In this document: piece by piece, positions 55,549 through 64,000 of the stretch
Layout of the letters: every line of letters starts with the position of its first letter
Numbering within the stretch: the first letter of the stretch is position 1
Assembly: GCF_000422765.1 (NCBI RefSeq)
Contig: NZ_KE383917.1
Coordinates: forward strand, 130,936-194,935
Source of the DNA: Neptunomonas japonica DSM 18939
GTDB taxonomy: Bacteria; Pseudomonadota; Gammaproteobacteria; Pseudomonadales; Balneatricaceae
Direction: 5' to 3'
DNA: 64,000 nt
Translations under genes and position numbers: made by a program
Notes under the pieces: generated by a model
The model's database searches: none
Seen by the model: only the letters and a program-made list of their open reading frames with translations
Told to the model about the DNA's origin: nothing

Positions 55549-58212
55549 ATGGACGTATTAAACAATCTGAAGATTAATTATTCTCCAGAGCCAACAATAG
55601 CAAGCAGCGATTCACAGCCTACTGTTCCGGACTTGAATCGCTTACTTCTTTTACAGCGAGATTTACTTGAAAAAATCACGCTGAACTTACCACTGAAAAC
55701 GGTGCTAGATGGTCTTTGCCTAGAAATAGAACAGATCGTGGGATCATGCCATGTGTTCATTATGTTACTGAATAACCGTGGCTACTTAGACTTACTCAGC
55801 GCACCTAACGTATCAGAAGAGCAAGCTCTACTTTATAACCACTTACAACCCGGGCCTGACGCTAGGTCCAGCGGTACTGCTGTTTTTTCTGATCAACCTG
55901 TCTTTGTAATAAATACTTTCACTGATAATCGTTGGAAAAAACACCAAACATTAGCTAACAAACACAATATTGGCGCGTGCTGGTCTTATCCATTACATGA
56001 ATCGGCCAGCAAACCTATTGGTAGCATCTCTATTGCCAGCTCATCACCACGAAGCCCTTCTACCTTCCATGCACGCTTGCTTGAAAGCGCAGCGCATATT
56101 GCTGGTATCGCTATTTCACGCCATATTAGCCATGCAAATCTGAAAAATTCCGAGCAGCGTTTTTCACATATTGTTTCCTCAATCCCTGGTGTTGTTCTAC
56201 AAACCGAGTTCGATCTAAAGAACAACCCATATTTTACTTATGTGAGCGAGGGTATAGAAAACCTTTGCGGAATCACCGCAAAAGAAGCGATGTTGAATTT
56301 TAAAAGTGTATGGAAATGCTTACATGAAGATGATCGAAGCAATGTCGCTAAGTGCTTAACCAGCCACTGCGCTACTGACTCATTTTGGACAACCGAGTGT
56401 CGAATATTTGAAAAAGAAGGACAGATGAAATGGATACATTTGGCATCGACACCAGAATGGGATCAACACAAGCAATTAAAACGCATTAATAGCATAGTTT
56501 TAGATATCACTAGTGAAAAAGAAGCCAATGCTCAACTGGAGCTAGCGGGGATTGCTTTTGCATCGACCAATGAAGGAATAATGGTTGCAGATAACAATAA
56601 TCTTATTGTTGACGTTAACCGCGCATACTGCGAAATGACAGGTTTCTCCAGAGAAGAATTACTCGGTAAAACACCCTCTCTACTTAATTCAGGCCGCCAT
56701 GAAACTCAGTTTTTCGAAAGCATTTACGAGACAATTGGAAAGCAGGGTTTTTGGCAGGGTGAGCTTTGGAATCGTCGAAGTAATGGAGCAGTGTATCCTC
56801 AGTGGTTAAATATTAATGCCGTCCATAACACACAAGGTGAACTCACCCACTATGTAAGCGTCGCTGCTGATGTAACGAATATTAAAGAATCAGAAGCAAA
56901 ACTGCGTCACATGAGCCAACATGATGCGCTTACGGATTTACCCAATAGGCAACTATTCAAGATACTGCTAGACCATGCTATTGAACACACAAAAGATGAG
57001 CAACATACAGCAGTGCTCATGATCGATCTTGACCGCTTTAAATACGTAAATGAAACCATGGGCCACCAAGCAGGGGATCAATTGCTCATTCAAGTTGCCC
57101 GCCGTTTACGAAATGTCTTAGCAGATAACAACCTGTTAGCCCGAGTGGGAGGGGATGAGTTCGCCATTATGATCGAAAACTGCTCCCATCAAGGGGAAGT
57201 AGAAAGAATAGCAATGCGTATTGTGAGCGCCTTAGAGGGCGCCGTTGACCTTGATGGACATAACTTTTTCACTACGGCCAGTATTGGTATTTCCTTGTAC
57301 CCCGAACACGGTTTTGACAGTGAAACCTTGATTAAAAATGCAGATACAGCAGTCCACCAAGCTAAAGATGACGGACGTAACATCTATGCATTCTACCAGC
57401 CAGAGCAATCACAGTTTATTGAACAGTGGGTTCGTTTGGAACCGGAGCTTAGAAGAGCGCTGGCATTAGATCAATTTAGAGTTTTTTACCAGCCACAAAT
57501 AAATGCTGAAACCGGCAAGATTTCTGGTGTTGAAGCCCTGCTACGCTGGCAACATCCAATAGAGGGCTTAATTCCTCCAGGTATGTTTCTTCCTATTGTT
57601 GAAGAGATCGGTCTGATGAACCAGGTCGGCAACTGGGTGCTAGAGCAAGCTTGTGCACAAGCAGAAAAATGGAAAAACGCAGGATATCCAAGCTTTCGTA
57701 TTGCGGTAAACATTGCGGGGCAACAAATCTTAAGCCATCGATTAGTTGATATTGTTAAAGAACTGCTTGAAAAGCATGATATACACCCCGATCAGCTAGA
57801 GCTCGAAATTGTTGAAAACATAGTTATGAAACATGCCGATGCTGCTCAGCCCGTACTTAATGAGTTACGCAATCTCGGTGTACGCTTAGCATTAGACGAC
57901 TTTGGAACAGGTTATTCATCTCTTAGTTATCTTAAGATGCTACCTGTTCAAAAAGTTAAAATAGACCAATCTTTGGTTAGAGATATTCCCGATGATCCTA
58001 ACGATGAAGCTATCGCTAGAGCCATTATCGCACTTAGCCATAGCTTAAATTTGAGTGTTTGCGCCGAAGGGGTTGAAACAGAAGAACAAAGGGAGTTTTT
58101 GAGCGGTGAGCACTGTGATCAATTACAGGGCTACCTTATCAGCAAACCTATCTCAGCAGACGATCTTAACCTCTGGCTAGACCAACAAGATAGGCAGGTT
58201 GAAGTACTCTAG
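55549..58212 (+). CDS. GAF-PAS-PAS-GGDEF-EAL cyclic-di-GMP protein
   Basis: 887 aa, soluble. Order: GAF (about 25-190), PAS (205-330, with a PAC segment), PAS (335-450, IMVADNNNLIVDVNRAYCEM), GGDEF (455-620) and EAL (635-880). The GGDEF site is intact (RVGGDEFAIMI near 533), and so is EAL (GVEALLRWQHP near 661, DDFGTGYSSLSYLKMLP). No RxxD inhibitory site is evident. Either or both catalytic activities could operate. It senses cytosolic signals and may govern the nearby secretion or envelope systems; this is inferred. Confidence 0.94.
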   Translation: MDVLNNLKINYSPEPTIASSDSQPTVPDLNRLLLLQRDLLEKITLNLPLKTVLDGLCLEIEQIVGSCHVFIMLLNNRGYLDLLSAPNVSEEQALLYNHLQPGPDARSSGTAVFSDQPVFVINTFTDNRWKKHQTLANKHNIGACWSYPLHESASKPIGSISIASSSPRSPSTFHARLLESAAHIAGIAISRHISHANLKNSEQRFSHIVSSIPGVVLQTEFDLKNNPYFTYVSEGIENLCGITAKEAMLNFKSVWKCLHEDDRSNVAKCLTSHCATDSFWTTECRIFEKEGQMKWIHLASTPEWDQHKQLKRINSIVLDITSEKEANAQLELAGIAFASTNEGIMVADNNNLIVDVNRAYCEMTGFSREELLGKTPSLLNSGRHETQFFESIYETIGKQGFWQGELWNRRSNGAVYPQWLNINAVHNTQGELTHYVSVAADVTNIKESEAKLRHMSQHDALTDLPNRQLFKILLDHAIEHTKDEQHTAVLMIDLDRFKYVNETMGHQAGDQLLIQVARRLRNVLADNNLLARVGGDEFAIMIENCSHQGEVERIAMRIVSALEGAVDLDGHNFFTTASIGISLYPEHGFDSETLIKNADTAVHQAKDDGRNIYAFYQPEQSQFIEQWVRLEPELRRALALDQFRVFYQPQINAETGKISGVEALLRWQHPIEGLIPPGMFLPIVEEIGLMNQVGNWVLEQACAQAEKWKNAGYPSFRIAVNIAGQQILSHRLVDIVKELLEKHDIHPDQLELEIVENIVMKHADAAQPVLNELRNLGVRLALDDFGTGYSSLSYLKMLPVQKVKIDQSLVRDIPDDPNDEAIARAIIALSHSLNLSVCAEGVETEEQREFLSGEHCDQLQGYLISKPISADDLNLWLDQQDRQVEVL

Positions 58213-58655
58213 ATTTTCTGGTGTAACAAACTCATCCACTCGATAACAGCTTCTTCTGGATCTGGCGTTTCACAGGCATCAATTACTAACATATCTTGTA
58301 TTGCTACTGCCTGTAGTTCGGTCATCAATTCATCCATCTGGCGACCACCGTCCGCAAAATTATCATACGAACTGTCACCCAAAGCTATTACCCCATACTT
58401 TATATGTGGAAGTAACGGAAACTGATCGTTCAATTGGCTATGAAACGGTAATAAATTATCGGGGATCTCCCCCTCACCAATCGTAGCCGAGCAGATAATA
58501 ACCACCTCAGTGTCAGGGGCCAGAATATCATCAATCGTCGGACGGCTAACCACTTTAACGAAATGCCCTAAATCAGCGAATTGATCAGAAGCGTCTTCAG
58601 CCACCTGTTGCGCATTTCCATATGTTGACCCCACTAAAAACTTAACACTTGCCAT
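58209..58655 (-). CDS. mioC: Flavodoxin-like protein (MioC type)
   Basis: 148 aa. Phosphate-binding loop VGSTYGNAQQVAEDAS, FMN ring loops SATIGEGEIPDNLLPF and ALGDSSYDNFADGGRQMDEL, all MioC/flavodoxin-like. MioC can support biotin synthase in E. coli and is usually next to oriC there; here it is not. It converges with the GGDEF-EAL gene with a 4-bp overlap. Confidence 0.85.
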   Translation of the reverse strand: MASVKFLVGSTYGNAQQVAEDASDQFADLGHFVKVVSRPTIDDILAPDTEVVIICSATIGEGEIPDNLLPFHSQLNDQFPLLPHIKYGVIALGDSSYDNFADGGRQMDELMTELQAVAIQDMLVIDACETPDPEEAVIEWMSLLHQKI

Positions 58656-58754
58656 TTACCAATACCTGCTCTTCATATATGCCGTTGCGACACACTATAA
58701 ATAAAATAGACCTGACTAAACACCCGTATTTTATGAGGAAACTTATTTTTAGCG

Positions 58755-58783
58755 TTAGCGATACCAGTAGATAACGCTATACT
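58755..58783 (+). promoter_or_regulatory. Candidate promoter of the 105-aa conserved gene
   Basis: TTAGCG (58755-58760), 17-bp spacer, TATACT (58778-58783), about 33 bp before the ATG at 58817. Confidence 0.5.
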
Positions 58784-58816
58784 GATTTCACATTCATCGT
58801 CTGTCGGAGTATTTAC

Positions 58817-59134
58817 ATGGGAAGCCAAAGCCTGTCCAAACTTCTTCAATCCTGGGAAGACCACGCATCCAAAGTCAGTCAACAAACAGAGGTCAGCGTT
58901 TCCATAAACCAAACTGATGTTGTTAGGTTAGCGGCACTTGCTGAAGTATATAAGCTTCCTGAAAACGACATCATTTCAACACTCATCCACGAAGCACTCA
59001 ATGAACTTGAAGCAAAGATGCCTTATGTACCCGGAAAAAAAGTTATTCGAATTGAAGATGGTGATGAAATTTTTCAGGACACCGGCCCAATGCCTGAATA
59101 TTTAGCTGCCCAAAAGCGTCTATTAAAGAAATAG
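58817..59134 (+). CDS. Conserved small protein (family often called type 1 pili tip component/pilin assembly protein)
   Basis: 105 aa. The pattern LLQSWEDHASKVSQQTEVSV, DVVRLAALAEVYKLPENDII, HEALNELEAKMPYVPGKKVI and GDEIFQDTGPMPEYLAAQKR matches a short gammaproteobacterial family annotated in Pseudomonas as a pili tip component, a label without visible support: no signal peptide is present. GGAG is 9 bases before the ATG. Soluble and cytosolic by sequence; function unknown. Confidence 0.78.
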   Translation: MGSQSLSKLLQSWEDHASKVSQQTEVSVSINQTDVVRLAALAEVYKLPENDIISTLIHEALNELEAKMPYVPGKKVIRIEDGDEIFQDTGPMPEYLAAQKRLLKK

Positions 59135-59210
59135 TTTAGTGGATAAAGTATTGTATTAATGAGTATGATCATCGAGAATTGTTACTTTATAACATTCCGG
59201 TCTATTTTTC

Positions 59211-60209
59211 ATGCTCACAAACATTCCTACCAATATTATTACTGGCTTCTTAGGTGTTGGTAAAACAACGGCCCTTAACCAGCTTATAGCTCAAAAACCA
59301 GCAAATGAAACGTGGGCCATTGTCGTTAACGAATTTGGACAAGTAGGCGTCGATCAAACATTGCTGCCTGAAGAATCGGGCTTGCAGATAAAAGAGATAG
59401 CCGGGGGCTGTGTCTGTTGTGCTTTAGGCCCTGCGCTAACAATCAGTTTAGCAATGCTAATACGTCGTACACAACCTGACCGCATCATTATAGAACCTAC
59501 TGGACTAGGTCACCCCGAAGGCTTAATCGACATACTCCAAAGCGAATCATTTAAAGATGTCTTGTCACTGCGCAGTATTATTTGTTTATTAGACCCGCGT
59601 GTCTTAGAGCAGCCTGAAGTGTTACGTCATCAAGCTTTTATTGATCAATTAAATCTTGCCGATGTCGTTGTTTTAAATAAATGCGACCTTGCTACATCAG
59701 AGCAGGTAAATGAAGCACAACAACTCTCTGAACAGATGTTCCCACCAAAACAGCAGGTAATTCAAGCAACTCAAAGCTCATTTAATATCCAATTACTTGA
59801 CCTTGCACGTAATACGGCGCTTGTATCAAGCTACCCAGATGCACACAAACACCAAACAGCAAAAGCAACTCCTCCCTCATTATTCCTTGCCCAGCCAGGA
59901 AAGCCGGTAAGAAAAACAGGCTCTAATCAAGATGCGTTTAGCTGTGGTTGGGTTTTTCATCCTGACGACCAATTTGAACATGACCGTTTACTAGAGTTCT
60001 TGAACTCACTAAACAATATTTGGCGCTTAAAAGGTGTCTTTAGAATAGGGCATGCAAGAGTTTTGTATAACCGAGTACTTGATGAAACGACAACACAACC
60101 GATTGCATGGCGACGAGACTCAAGACTAGAGCTTATTACACAAACACAGCTCGACTGGAGTGAAATTGAAAACACGCTAATCAGCATCATAAAAAAGCAG
60201 CCATCTTAA
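59211..60209 (+). CDS. CobW/COG0523 family metal-chaperone GTPase
   Basis: 332 aa. Walker A GFLGVGKTTALN (residues 12-23), metal-binding CxCC in IAGGCVCCALGPA (Cys67, 69, 70), EPTGLGHPEGLID, NKCD (GTP base specificity) and a C-terminal CobW_C domain (DDQFEHDRLLEFLNS, WRLKGVFRIG). These proteins move Zn, Co or other metals to client enzymes. No Zur box was recognised upstream. The client is unknown. Confidence 0.92.
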   Translation: MLTNIPTNIITGFLGVGKTTALNQLIAQKPANETWAIVVNEFGQVGVDQTLLPEESGLQIKEIAGGCVCCALGPALTISLAMLIRRTQPDRIIIEPTGLGHPEGLIDILQSESFKDVLSLRSIICLLDPRVLEQPEVLRHQAFIDQLNLADVVVLNKCDLATSEQVNEAQQLSEQMFPPKQQVIQATQSSFNIQLLDLARNTALVSSYPDAHKHQTAKATPPSLFLAQPGKPVRKTGSNQDAFSCGWVFHPDDQFEHDRLLEFLNSLNNIWRLKGVFRIGHARVLYNRVLDETTTQPIAWRRDSRLELITQTQLDWSEIENTLISIIKKQPS

Positions 60210-60256
60210 TGCCTAATGAATAATCAACCTCTCGGCTGCCCCCTATCAGAAAAGGC

Positions 60257-60265
60257 TGATATAAT
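60257..60265 (+). promoter_or_regulatory. Extended -10 promoter of the LysM-FecR gene
   Basis: TGATATAAT: a consensus TGn extension and a perfect TATAAT, 31 bp before the start. The -35 region is poor, as is usual for extended -10 promoters. Confidence 0.55.
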
Positions 60266-60295
60266 TCGCGTCTAATATGCTAACAGGTTCAAAAA

Positions 60296-61954
60296 ATGCT
60301 ACATCTTGCTGCCAATAAGCGACGTATTCCAAAACTAATCACTATCATGACATTACTCACTCTACTATTGAGTAACGTGTCACGTGCTGAAGAGTCCGTG
60401 TGGGAATATGAGATGCAACCCGGAGATAATATCTGGAAAATTGCGCATGAATTGCTCACTGACTGGCGCAGCTGGCAAGAAGTAGAACGTTTAAATAATG
60501 TAAACAATGATCGCTTGATGGCTGCTGGTACCGTTTTGCGTATTCCAACCTCAATGATTCAGCGCCGCCAAGCGAGTATTCAACTTATTGAAGTCTCAGG
60601 CCCTGTCACCTTAATTAGCGCTGCAGATAAATCTGAGCAGTCACTTACAAACCAAACGCTTCAGGTGGGTGATTTAATAAAAACAGGAAGCAATGCCAGT
60701 GCTTTATTGAAGTTTGAAGATAATACTCAAATTTTACTGAACGCTGAAAGCGAGTTCGTTATCAACCAAGCGAGTATTATTGGTTCTAATCGAAATGTTA
60801 TTGATATCAACGTGCTCCTAAAAGCAGGCGAAGCTGAAATTCGAGCTAACCCTGCTAAATCGCAGGGCTCTCGCTTTGTCATTGAGACTCCTTCCGCTTT
60901 TGCAACAACGCGTGGCACGGTATACCGTATTCGAGCCGACAAAAACCAAACAGCTGCTGAGGTAACACAAGGCAGAATCGATGTTGCTAATACCTTGGGC
61001 AGCACGAAAGTACGTCAAAAATTTGGAACCTTAACTACAAAAAATGCAGCACCACAAAAACCAAAACGATTATTAGCGGCACCGGCTGTCCCAACGATTA
61101 AAACTATTCGTTATTTACCAGCTCGTGTTAGCTGGAATATAATTACGGGCGCCGTTTCATACCGTAGTCAGCTATCAGACCAAGAAGCGTTTTCGCGTAT
61201 AATTTTAGACAACTTAGGTAAGCCAGCAAAACTAAACATCCCTGCTTCGCTAAAAGATGGTCAATACTGGCTTCGCGTGAAAGCCGCTGATGCCAATGGA
61301 CTACAAGGCTTAGAGTCATTACAAAGCTTTACGATTGACGCAAGACCATTCCCACCAAGCATCCAGTCGCCGCGTCCTAAAGATCCTGTATACGAGGGAG
61401 AAACAACGTTTGTTTGGACTCAGCCAGAAGAAGCTAAAGAGTACCGTTTTGAAATCTCTACAGAGAAAAGTTTCGATAATTTGATCCAGCCTGCCAGCAC
61501 ACTGAGCGATCAGCAGCTAACAACCAGCATTGCACAAGCTGGCGTTTACTTCTGGCGAGTGACCAGCATTAATGCAGAAGGCAAAGTAGGCCCTAGTGGC
61601 CAAGTCAATCAAATAACGGTTAGACCTACACCCGCTACGCCAGATCTTAGAGAGCCGACAACAAGCAAAACTGAACTGGGATTTTCCTGGAAAGAGGATG
61701 AAACCTCAACTCACTACCAGATTCAACTAGCTAACAATAAAGACTTTACCAACATCATTGCTGATAAAGAAGTCGGTACAGCTGAGGCATTGTTAAAGAA
61801 ACCTGCTGCAGGAACTTACTTCATGCGTGTTCGTGGTTTTGATAGCGATAATTATGCGGGAAGCTGGTCAAGTGCACAGAAAATAGAAGTACCTGTTGAT
61901 AGCTATATGCCTGCTATTATTTGGAGCACTCTTGCTCTTATTATTCTGTTGTAA
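60296..61954 (+). CDS. LysM-FecR domain envelope protein
   Basis: 552 aa. Signal peptide (LITIMTLLTLLLSNVSRAEE), LysM (about 39-85: YEMQPGDNIWKIAHELLTDW to AAGTVLRIP), FecR domain (about 110-225: VGDLIKTGSNASALLKFEDN to TPSAFATTRGTVYRI), then three fibronectin-type or similar beta repeats (about 255-540). The C-terminus reads IIWSTLALIILL, a hydrophobic tail. It is a periplasmic sensor or scaffold that would bind peptidoglycan. The next gene, 17 bp on, encodes a CHASE2 protein. Confidence 0.88.
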   Translation: MLHLAANKRRIPKLITIMTLLTLLLSNVSRAEESVWEYEMQPGDNIWKIAHELLTDWRSWQEVERLNNVNNDRLMAAGTVLRIPTSMIQRRQASIQLIEVSGPVTLISAADKSEQSLTNQTLQVGDLIKTGSNASALLKFEDNTQILLNAESEFVINQASIIGSNRNVIDINVLLKAGEAEIRANPAKSQGSRFVIETPSAFATTRGTVYRIRADKNQTAAEVTQGRIDVANTLGSTKVRQKFGTLTTKNAAPQKPKRLLAAPAVPTIKTIRYLPARVSWNIITGAVSYRSQLSDQEAFSRIILDNLGKPAKLNIPASLKDGQYWLRVKAADANGLQGLESLQSFTIDARPFPPSIQSPRPKDPVYEGETTFVWTQPEEAKEYRFEISTEKSFDNLIQPASTLSDQQLTTSIAQAGVYFWRVTSINAEGKVGPSGQVNQITVRPTPATPDLREPTTSKTELGFSWKEDETSTHYQIQLANNKDFTNIIADKEVGTAEALLKKPAAGTYFMRVRGFDSDNYAGSWSSAQKIEVPVDSYMPAIIWSTLALIILL

Positions 61955-61971
61955 GTGAAAACTGCTACCAC

Positions 61972-63612
61972 ATGAATCTTTTCCGCCAAAAGGATATAGG
62001 CTTTCTACTCTGTCAGGCATTTGTGCTCATCATTGCATTTATGCCTGTACAGGCCTCATTTGAAAACTTTCTCTACGATTTATTCAGCCAAAAAGAACTA
62101 AACTACGCTTCTAATGAGCTTGTCATCATTGATATCGATGACAAAAGCCTAGAAGCATTAGGTCGTTGGCCTTGGCCTCGTTATTTGCACGCTGAAATGA
62201 TCCAAAAACTAGACACAGAAGGCGCTGCTGTTATCGGCTATAACATCGCCTTTGTTGAACCAGATAACACACCTAACTCTGACGATCCTATACTCAAGCA
62301 AGCTATTGCTGAGCACGGCAAGGTAATATTACCTGTGTTTGCTGAGCGCGGCTCTCTGGTCTACCCCTTCAGAGGAAAAACTGCTATCTCTGGTAGCTCG
62401 CTTGGGCATGTTGATGTAGAAGTGGATAATGATGGCTATGTACGACGTACTTACCTAAAAGCGGGTATAGACACACCGCAGTGGCCTGCGTTTGGGTTAG
62501 CCGCACTACATGGACTATCAACCTACTCTGGTTTTTTACCTGGCACCCGTAGCCCATCCTCTCGTGTCGGTATTAATAGCAAATGGATGCGAGATTTAGA
62601 AGTTTTAGTACCTTTTCACCGCAACCCAAAATCTTATCAGCATTTCAGCTTTATCGATGTTTTAGAAGGTACTGATTTTAAAAACACCTTTGCTAACAAA
62701 ACAATATTCGTTGGTATTGAAGCAACAGGTCTGGAGCCAACATTTTTAGTGCCGATCAAAAATAACCGAGAAATGTTATCCGGTACGGCGTTACAAGCAA
62801 ACTTATATACTGCACTTAATGACAGCTCACTATTAACCCCGATTCTATCAATCTGGGGAGTATCTTACGCAGTCCTAATTACCGCATTAAGTTACAGCAT
62901 TCTGTTCTTTTTAAAACGTTTCCCAGTCGTTCGGTACATAGCGATTGTGGTAGGCATAGGCTTACTCATGTTACCTGTAGTAGCAGTCAATTATGGCTAC
63001 TGGTTACCAATAGCACCTGCTGTTGGCGGCATAACTTTGGTTGTTGTCATGCTTATTTCAAGGATGCTAAATAGTGCAGGCATACAACGACGCAACGATA
63101 ATATTACAGACCTTTCTAACCACCGGATGTTTGAAGAAACCTTAAAGTTAGAATGGGAACAAAGTCTGCGAAAACACACACCTTTATCCTTGATACTGCT
63201 AGAAGTGGATTACTTTAAACGTTTCGTTGACACTTTCGGTCCCGAACGTGGTGATTGGCTACTTGCCCGCATAAGCCCGATATTGCAAAGCCACAAGCGC
63301 AAAACGCGCGACTTTGTTGCACGCTACGATGAAGACACATTTGCGATTTTACTGCCCATCACACCCAATAACATTGCGTTATCAATAGCAGATAAAATTC
63401 GTAAAGACATAGAAGAACTGCAAATTGAGCATACAGGGTCAGAATCAGCAAAAATAATAACAGCAAGTGTCGGCATAGCGACAACCCATACATCAACTCA
63501 ATCAGCGCGAAGCGATACCAATATGGACGCCTTTGTTCTTAAAAGCTTAAAAGCGGTATCCAAAGCTCATTTACAAGGTGGGAACTGTCTTCACAATACA
63601 GAGAGCGTATAG
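61972..63612 (+). CDS. CHASE2 sensor with degenerate GGDEF domain
   Basis: 546 aa from the ATG at 61972 (MNLFRQKDIGFLLCQAFVLI). One N-terminal membrane helix, a CHASE2 periplasmic domain (about 30-280, with VIIDIDDKSLEALGRWPWPR and VGIEATGLEP), three membrane helices (about 285-365), then a GGDEF-fold domain (about 375-540). Where GGDEF should be, it reads ARYDEDTFAILL (near 452), so diguanylate cyclase activity is most unlikely. Located 17 bp after the LysM-FecR gene, which suggests a transmembrane pair. It has no strong Shine-Dalgarno, so translation may depend on the upstream gene. Confidence 0.85.
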   Translation: MNLFRQKDIGFLLCQAFVLIIAFMPVQASFENFLYDLFSQKELNYASNELVIIDIDDKSLEALGRWPWPRYLHAEMIQKLDTEGAAVIGYNIAFVEPDNTPNSDDPILKQAIAEHGKVILPVFAERGSLVYPFRGKTAISGSSLGHVDVEVDNDGYVRRTYLKAGIDTPQWPAFGLAALHGLSTYSGFLPGTRSPSSRVGINSKWMRDLEVLVPFHRNPKSYQHFSFIDVLEGTDFKNTFANKTIFVGIEATGLEPTFLVPIKNNREMLSGTALQANLYTALNDSSLLTPILSIWGVSYAVLITALSYSILFFLKRFPVVRYIAIVVGIGLLMLPVVAVNYGYWLPIAPAVGGITLVVVMLISRMLNSAGIQRRNDNITDLSNHRMFEETLKLEWEQSLRKHTPLSLILLEVDYFKRFVDTFGPERGDWLLARISPILQSHKRKTRDFVARYDEDTFAILLPITPNNIALSIADKIRKDIEELQIEHTGSESAKIITASVGIATTHTSTQSARSDTNMDAFVLKSLKAVSKAHLQGGNCLHNTESV

Positions 63613-63632
63613 CAAGGGCAAAAGTCAGATAT

Positions 63633-63662
63633 AAAAAAAGCGGCAACTAAGCCGCTTTTTTT
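63633..63662 (+). terminator. Intrinsic terminator after the CHASE2 gene
   Basis: GCGGC (63640-63644), loop AACTAA, GCCGC (63651-63655), flanked by an A-run and seven T. It works in both directions. Confidence 0.88.
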
Positions 63663-63673
63663 ATTGCTCAAAC

Positions 63674-64000
63674 TGTCCCGTCCTGAAATAGGTTTACATA
63701 TTGAGGACCTATTATGGACACATCAACCCCCACGCATCATAAGCGCAGTCAGTGCGATTACACAATGGGCTTTAAATTGCAGTTGAAAAAGGCGACATGA
63801 CCTATAAACAAGCTCAAAAGATATATGGTATTCAAGGGCGATCTACCGTTCTGACTTGGTTAAGAAAGCACGGCAAGCTAGATTGGTCCCAGCCAACGCA
63901 TAGAATTATGACTAAATCACCCCAAAGCAAAGAAACGCCAGCCCAGAAAATTAAGCGCCTAGAGAGGGAGCTTGAAGATGAGCGAGCGAGAAACCTGTTA
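63674..64000 (+). mobile_element. IS3-family insertion sequence, left end (truncated by window)
   Basis: The element seems to begin with TGTCCCGTCCTGAAATAGG at 63674, a left inverted-repeat-like end starting with TG as in IS3 members, followed by GAGGACCTATT and a start codon at 63714. It lies 12 bp after the CHASE2 terminator and continues beyond the window, so the right end, target duplication and orfB are not visible. Confidence 0.75.
63714..64000 (+). pseudogene. IS3-family transposase OrfA, frameshifted
   Basis: From the ATG at 63714 the protein reads MDTSTPTHHKRSQCDYTMGF KLQ in one frame and stops at 63800. The OrfA sequence then continues in another frame from 63782: VEKGDMTYKQAQKIYGIQG, RSTVLTWLRKHGKLDW and a coiled-coil (KIKRLERELEDERARNLL) up to the window end. 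The break falls in the segment that normally reads FKLxxVxQVEKG, consistent with a small deletion (about 10-13 bp) near 63778-63782. OrfA's helix-turn-helix is thus split, and the transposase is probably inactive. Confidence 0.75.

Noticed and set aside
58817..59134. Type 1 pili tip component
   Set aside because: The family name has no visible basis: no signal peptide, no chaperone-usher neighbours.
1..64000. CRISPR arrays, tRNA or rRNA genes, prophage
   Set aside because: No direct-repeat array, no cloverleaf or rRNA segment and no run of phage structural genes was seen; the lambda P-like gene stands with chromosomal genes.

Overview
The window looks like chromosomal DNA of a marine gammaproteobacterium, probably an Oceanospirillales-type organism (Neptunomonas, Amphritea or Marinobacterium-like). 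This is inferred from protein character: RNase T, Pol II, MotY, YigZ, MioC, DUF2789, DUF3549 and YqcC families, a Na+-type alanine/glycine symporter, and moderate GC content. Nearly all genes are intact and densely packed. The only mobile DNA is the start of an IS3-family element at the right edge.

Layout. 1-8.7 kb: a lactate-oxidation operon (lutABC) divergent from a GntR regulator and separated from it by a FadR/LldR-type operator; then small conserved proteins (entericidin-like lipoprotein, DUF2789, YigZ, a YHS-domain protein) and two regulator/target pairs (AraC with YHS protein; MocR with DJ-1/PfpI protein). 8.7-18.6 kb: a glycine/serine module, with sdaA-glyA-gcvH-gcvP on the minus strand and an alanine/glycine symporter, gcvT and an orphan SoxG-like gene on the plus strand. 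The divergent promoters share a duplicated 19-bp palindrome-bearing operator. 18.6-27.3 kb: a complete six-gene mevalonate operon (mvaA-fni-mvaS-kinase-kinase-mvaD) with polB (DNA polymerase II) attached at its 3' end. It is preceded by a promoter, an intrinsic-terminator hairpin and a ribosome-binding site packed into about 95 bp. 27.3-35 kb: a LapBCE-like type I secretion system with a LuxR-type regulator but no adhesin in view, and a pseudo-receiver/TPR protein. 35-42.6 kb: argG, motY, rnt, peroxiredoxin, monothiol glutaredoxin, argD, argF and a MetR-like regulator. argD also has a promoter-terminator-RBS leader. 42.7-47.4 kb: PcaC-like protein, class II DAHP synthase with YqcC, and a DUF1538-DUF1538-PII-CBS operon that resembles a regulated cation/H+ antiporter. 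47.8-55.5 kb: DUF3549, a lambda P-like/DnaT-like putative helicase-loading pair, a CBS protein, purU, an archaeal-type thymidine/AMP phosphorylase overlapping a divergent PRPP-synthetase homologue, and nfsA. 55.5-63.7 kb: a GAF-PAS-PAS-GGDEF-EAL protein, MioC-like flavodoxin, a small conserved protein, a CobW-family GTPase, and a LysM-FecR protein followed by a CHASE2 protein whose GGDEF motif is destroyed. 63.67 kb to end: IS3-family element with a frameshifted orfA.

The most unusual points are the helicase-loader-like pair, the phosphorylase/PRPP-synthetase pair, the DUF1538/PII/CBS operon, the LysM-FecR/CHASE2-pseudoGGDEF pair, the mevalonate operon with two mevalonate-kinase-like proteins and polB, and the terminator hairpins placed just upstream of mvaA and argD. 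No rRNA, tRNA, CRISPR array or riboswitch was recognised. Functions are assigned by recognising family motifs by eye; no database search was run.
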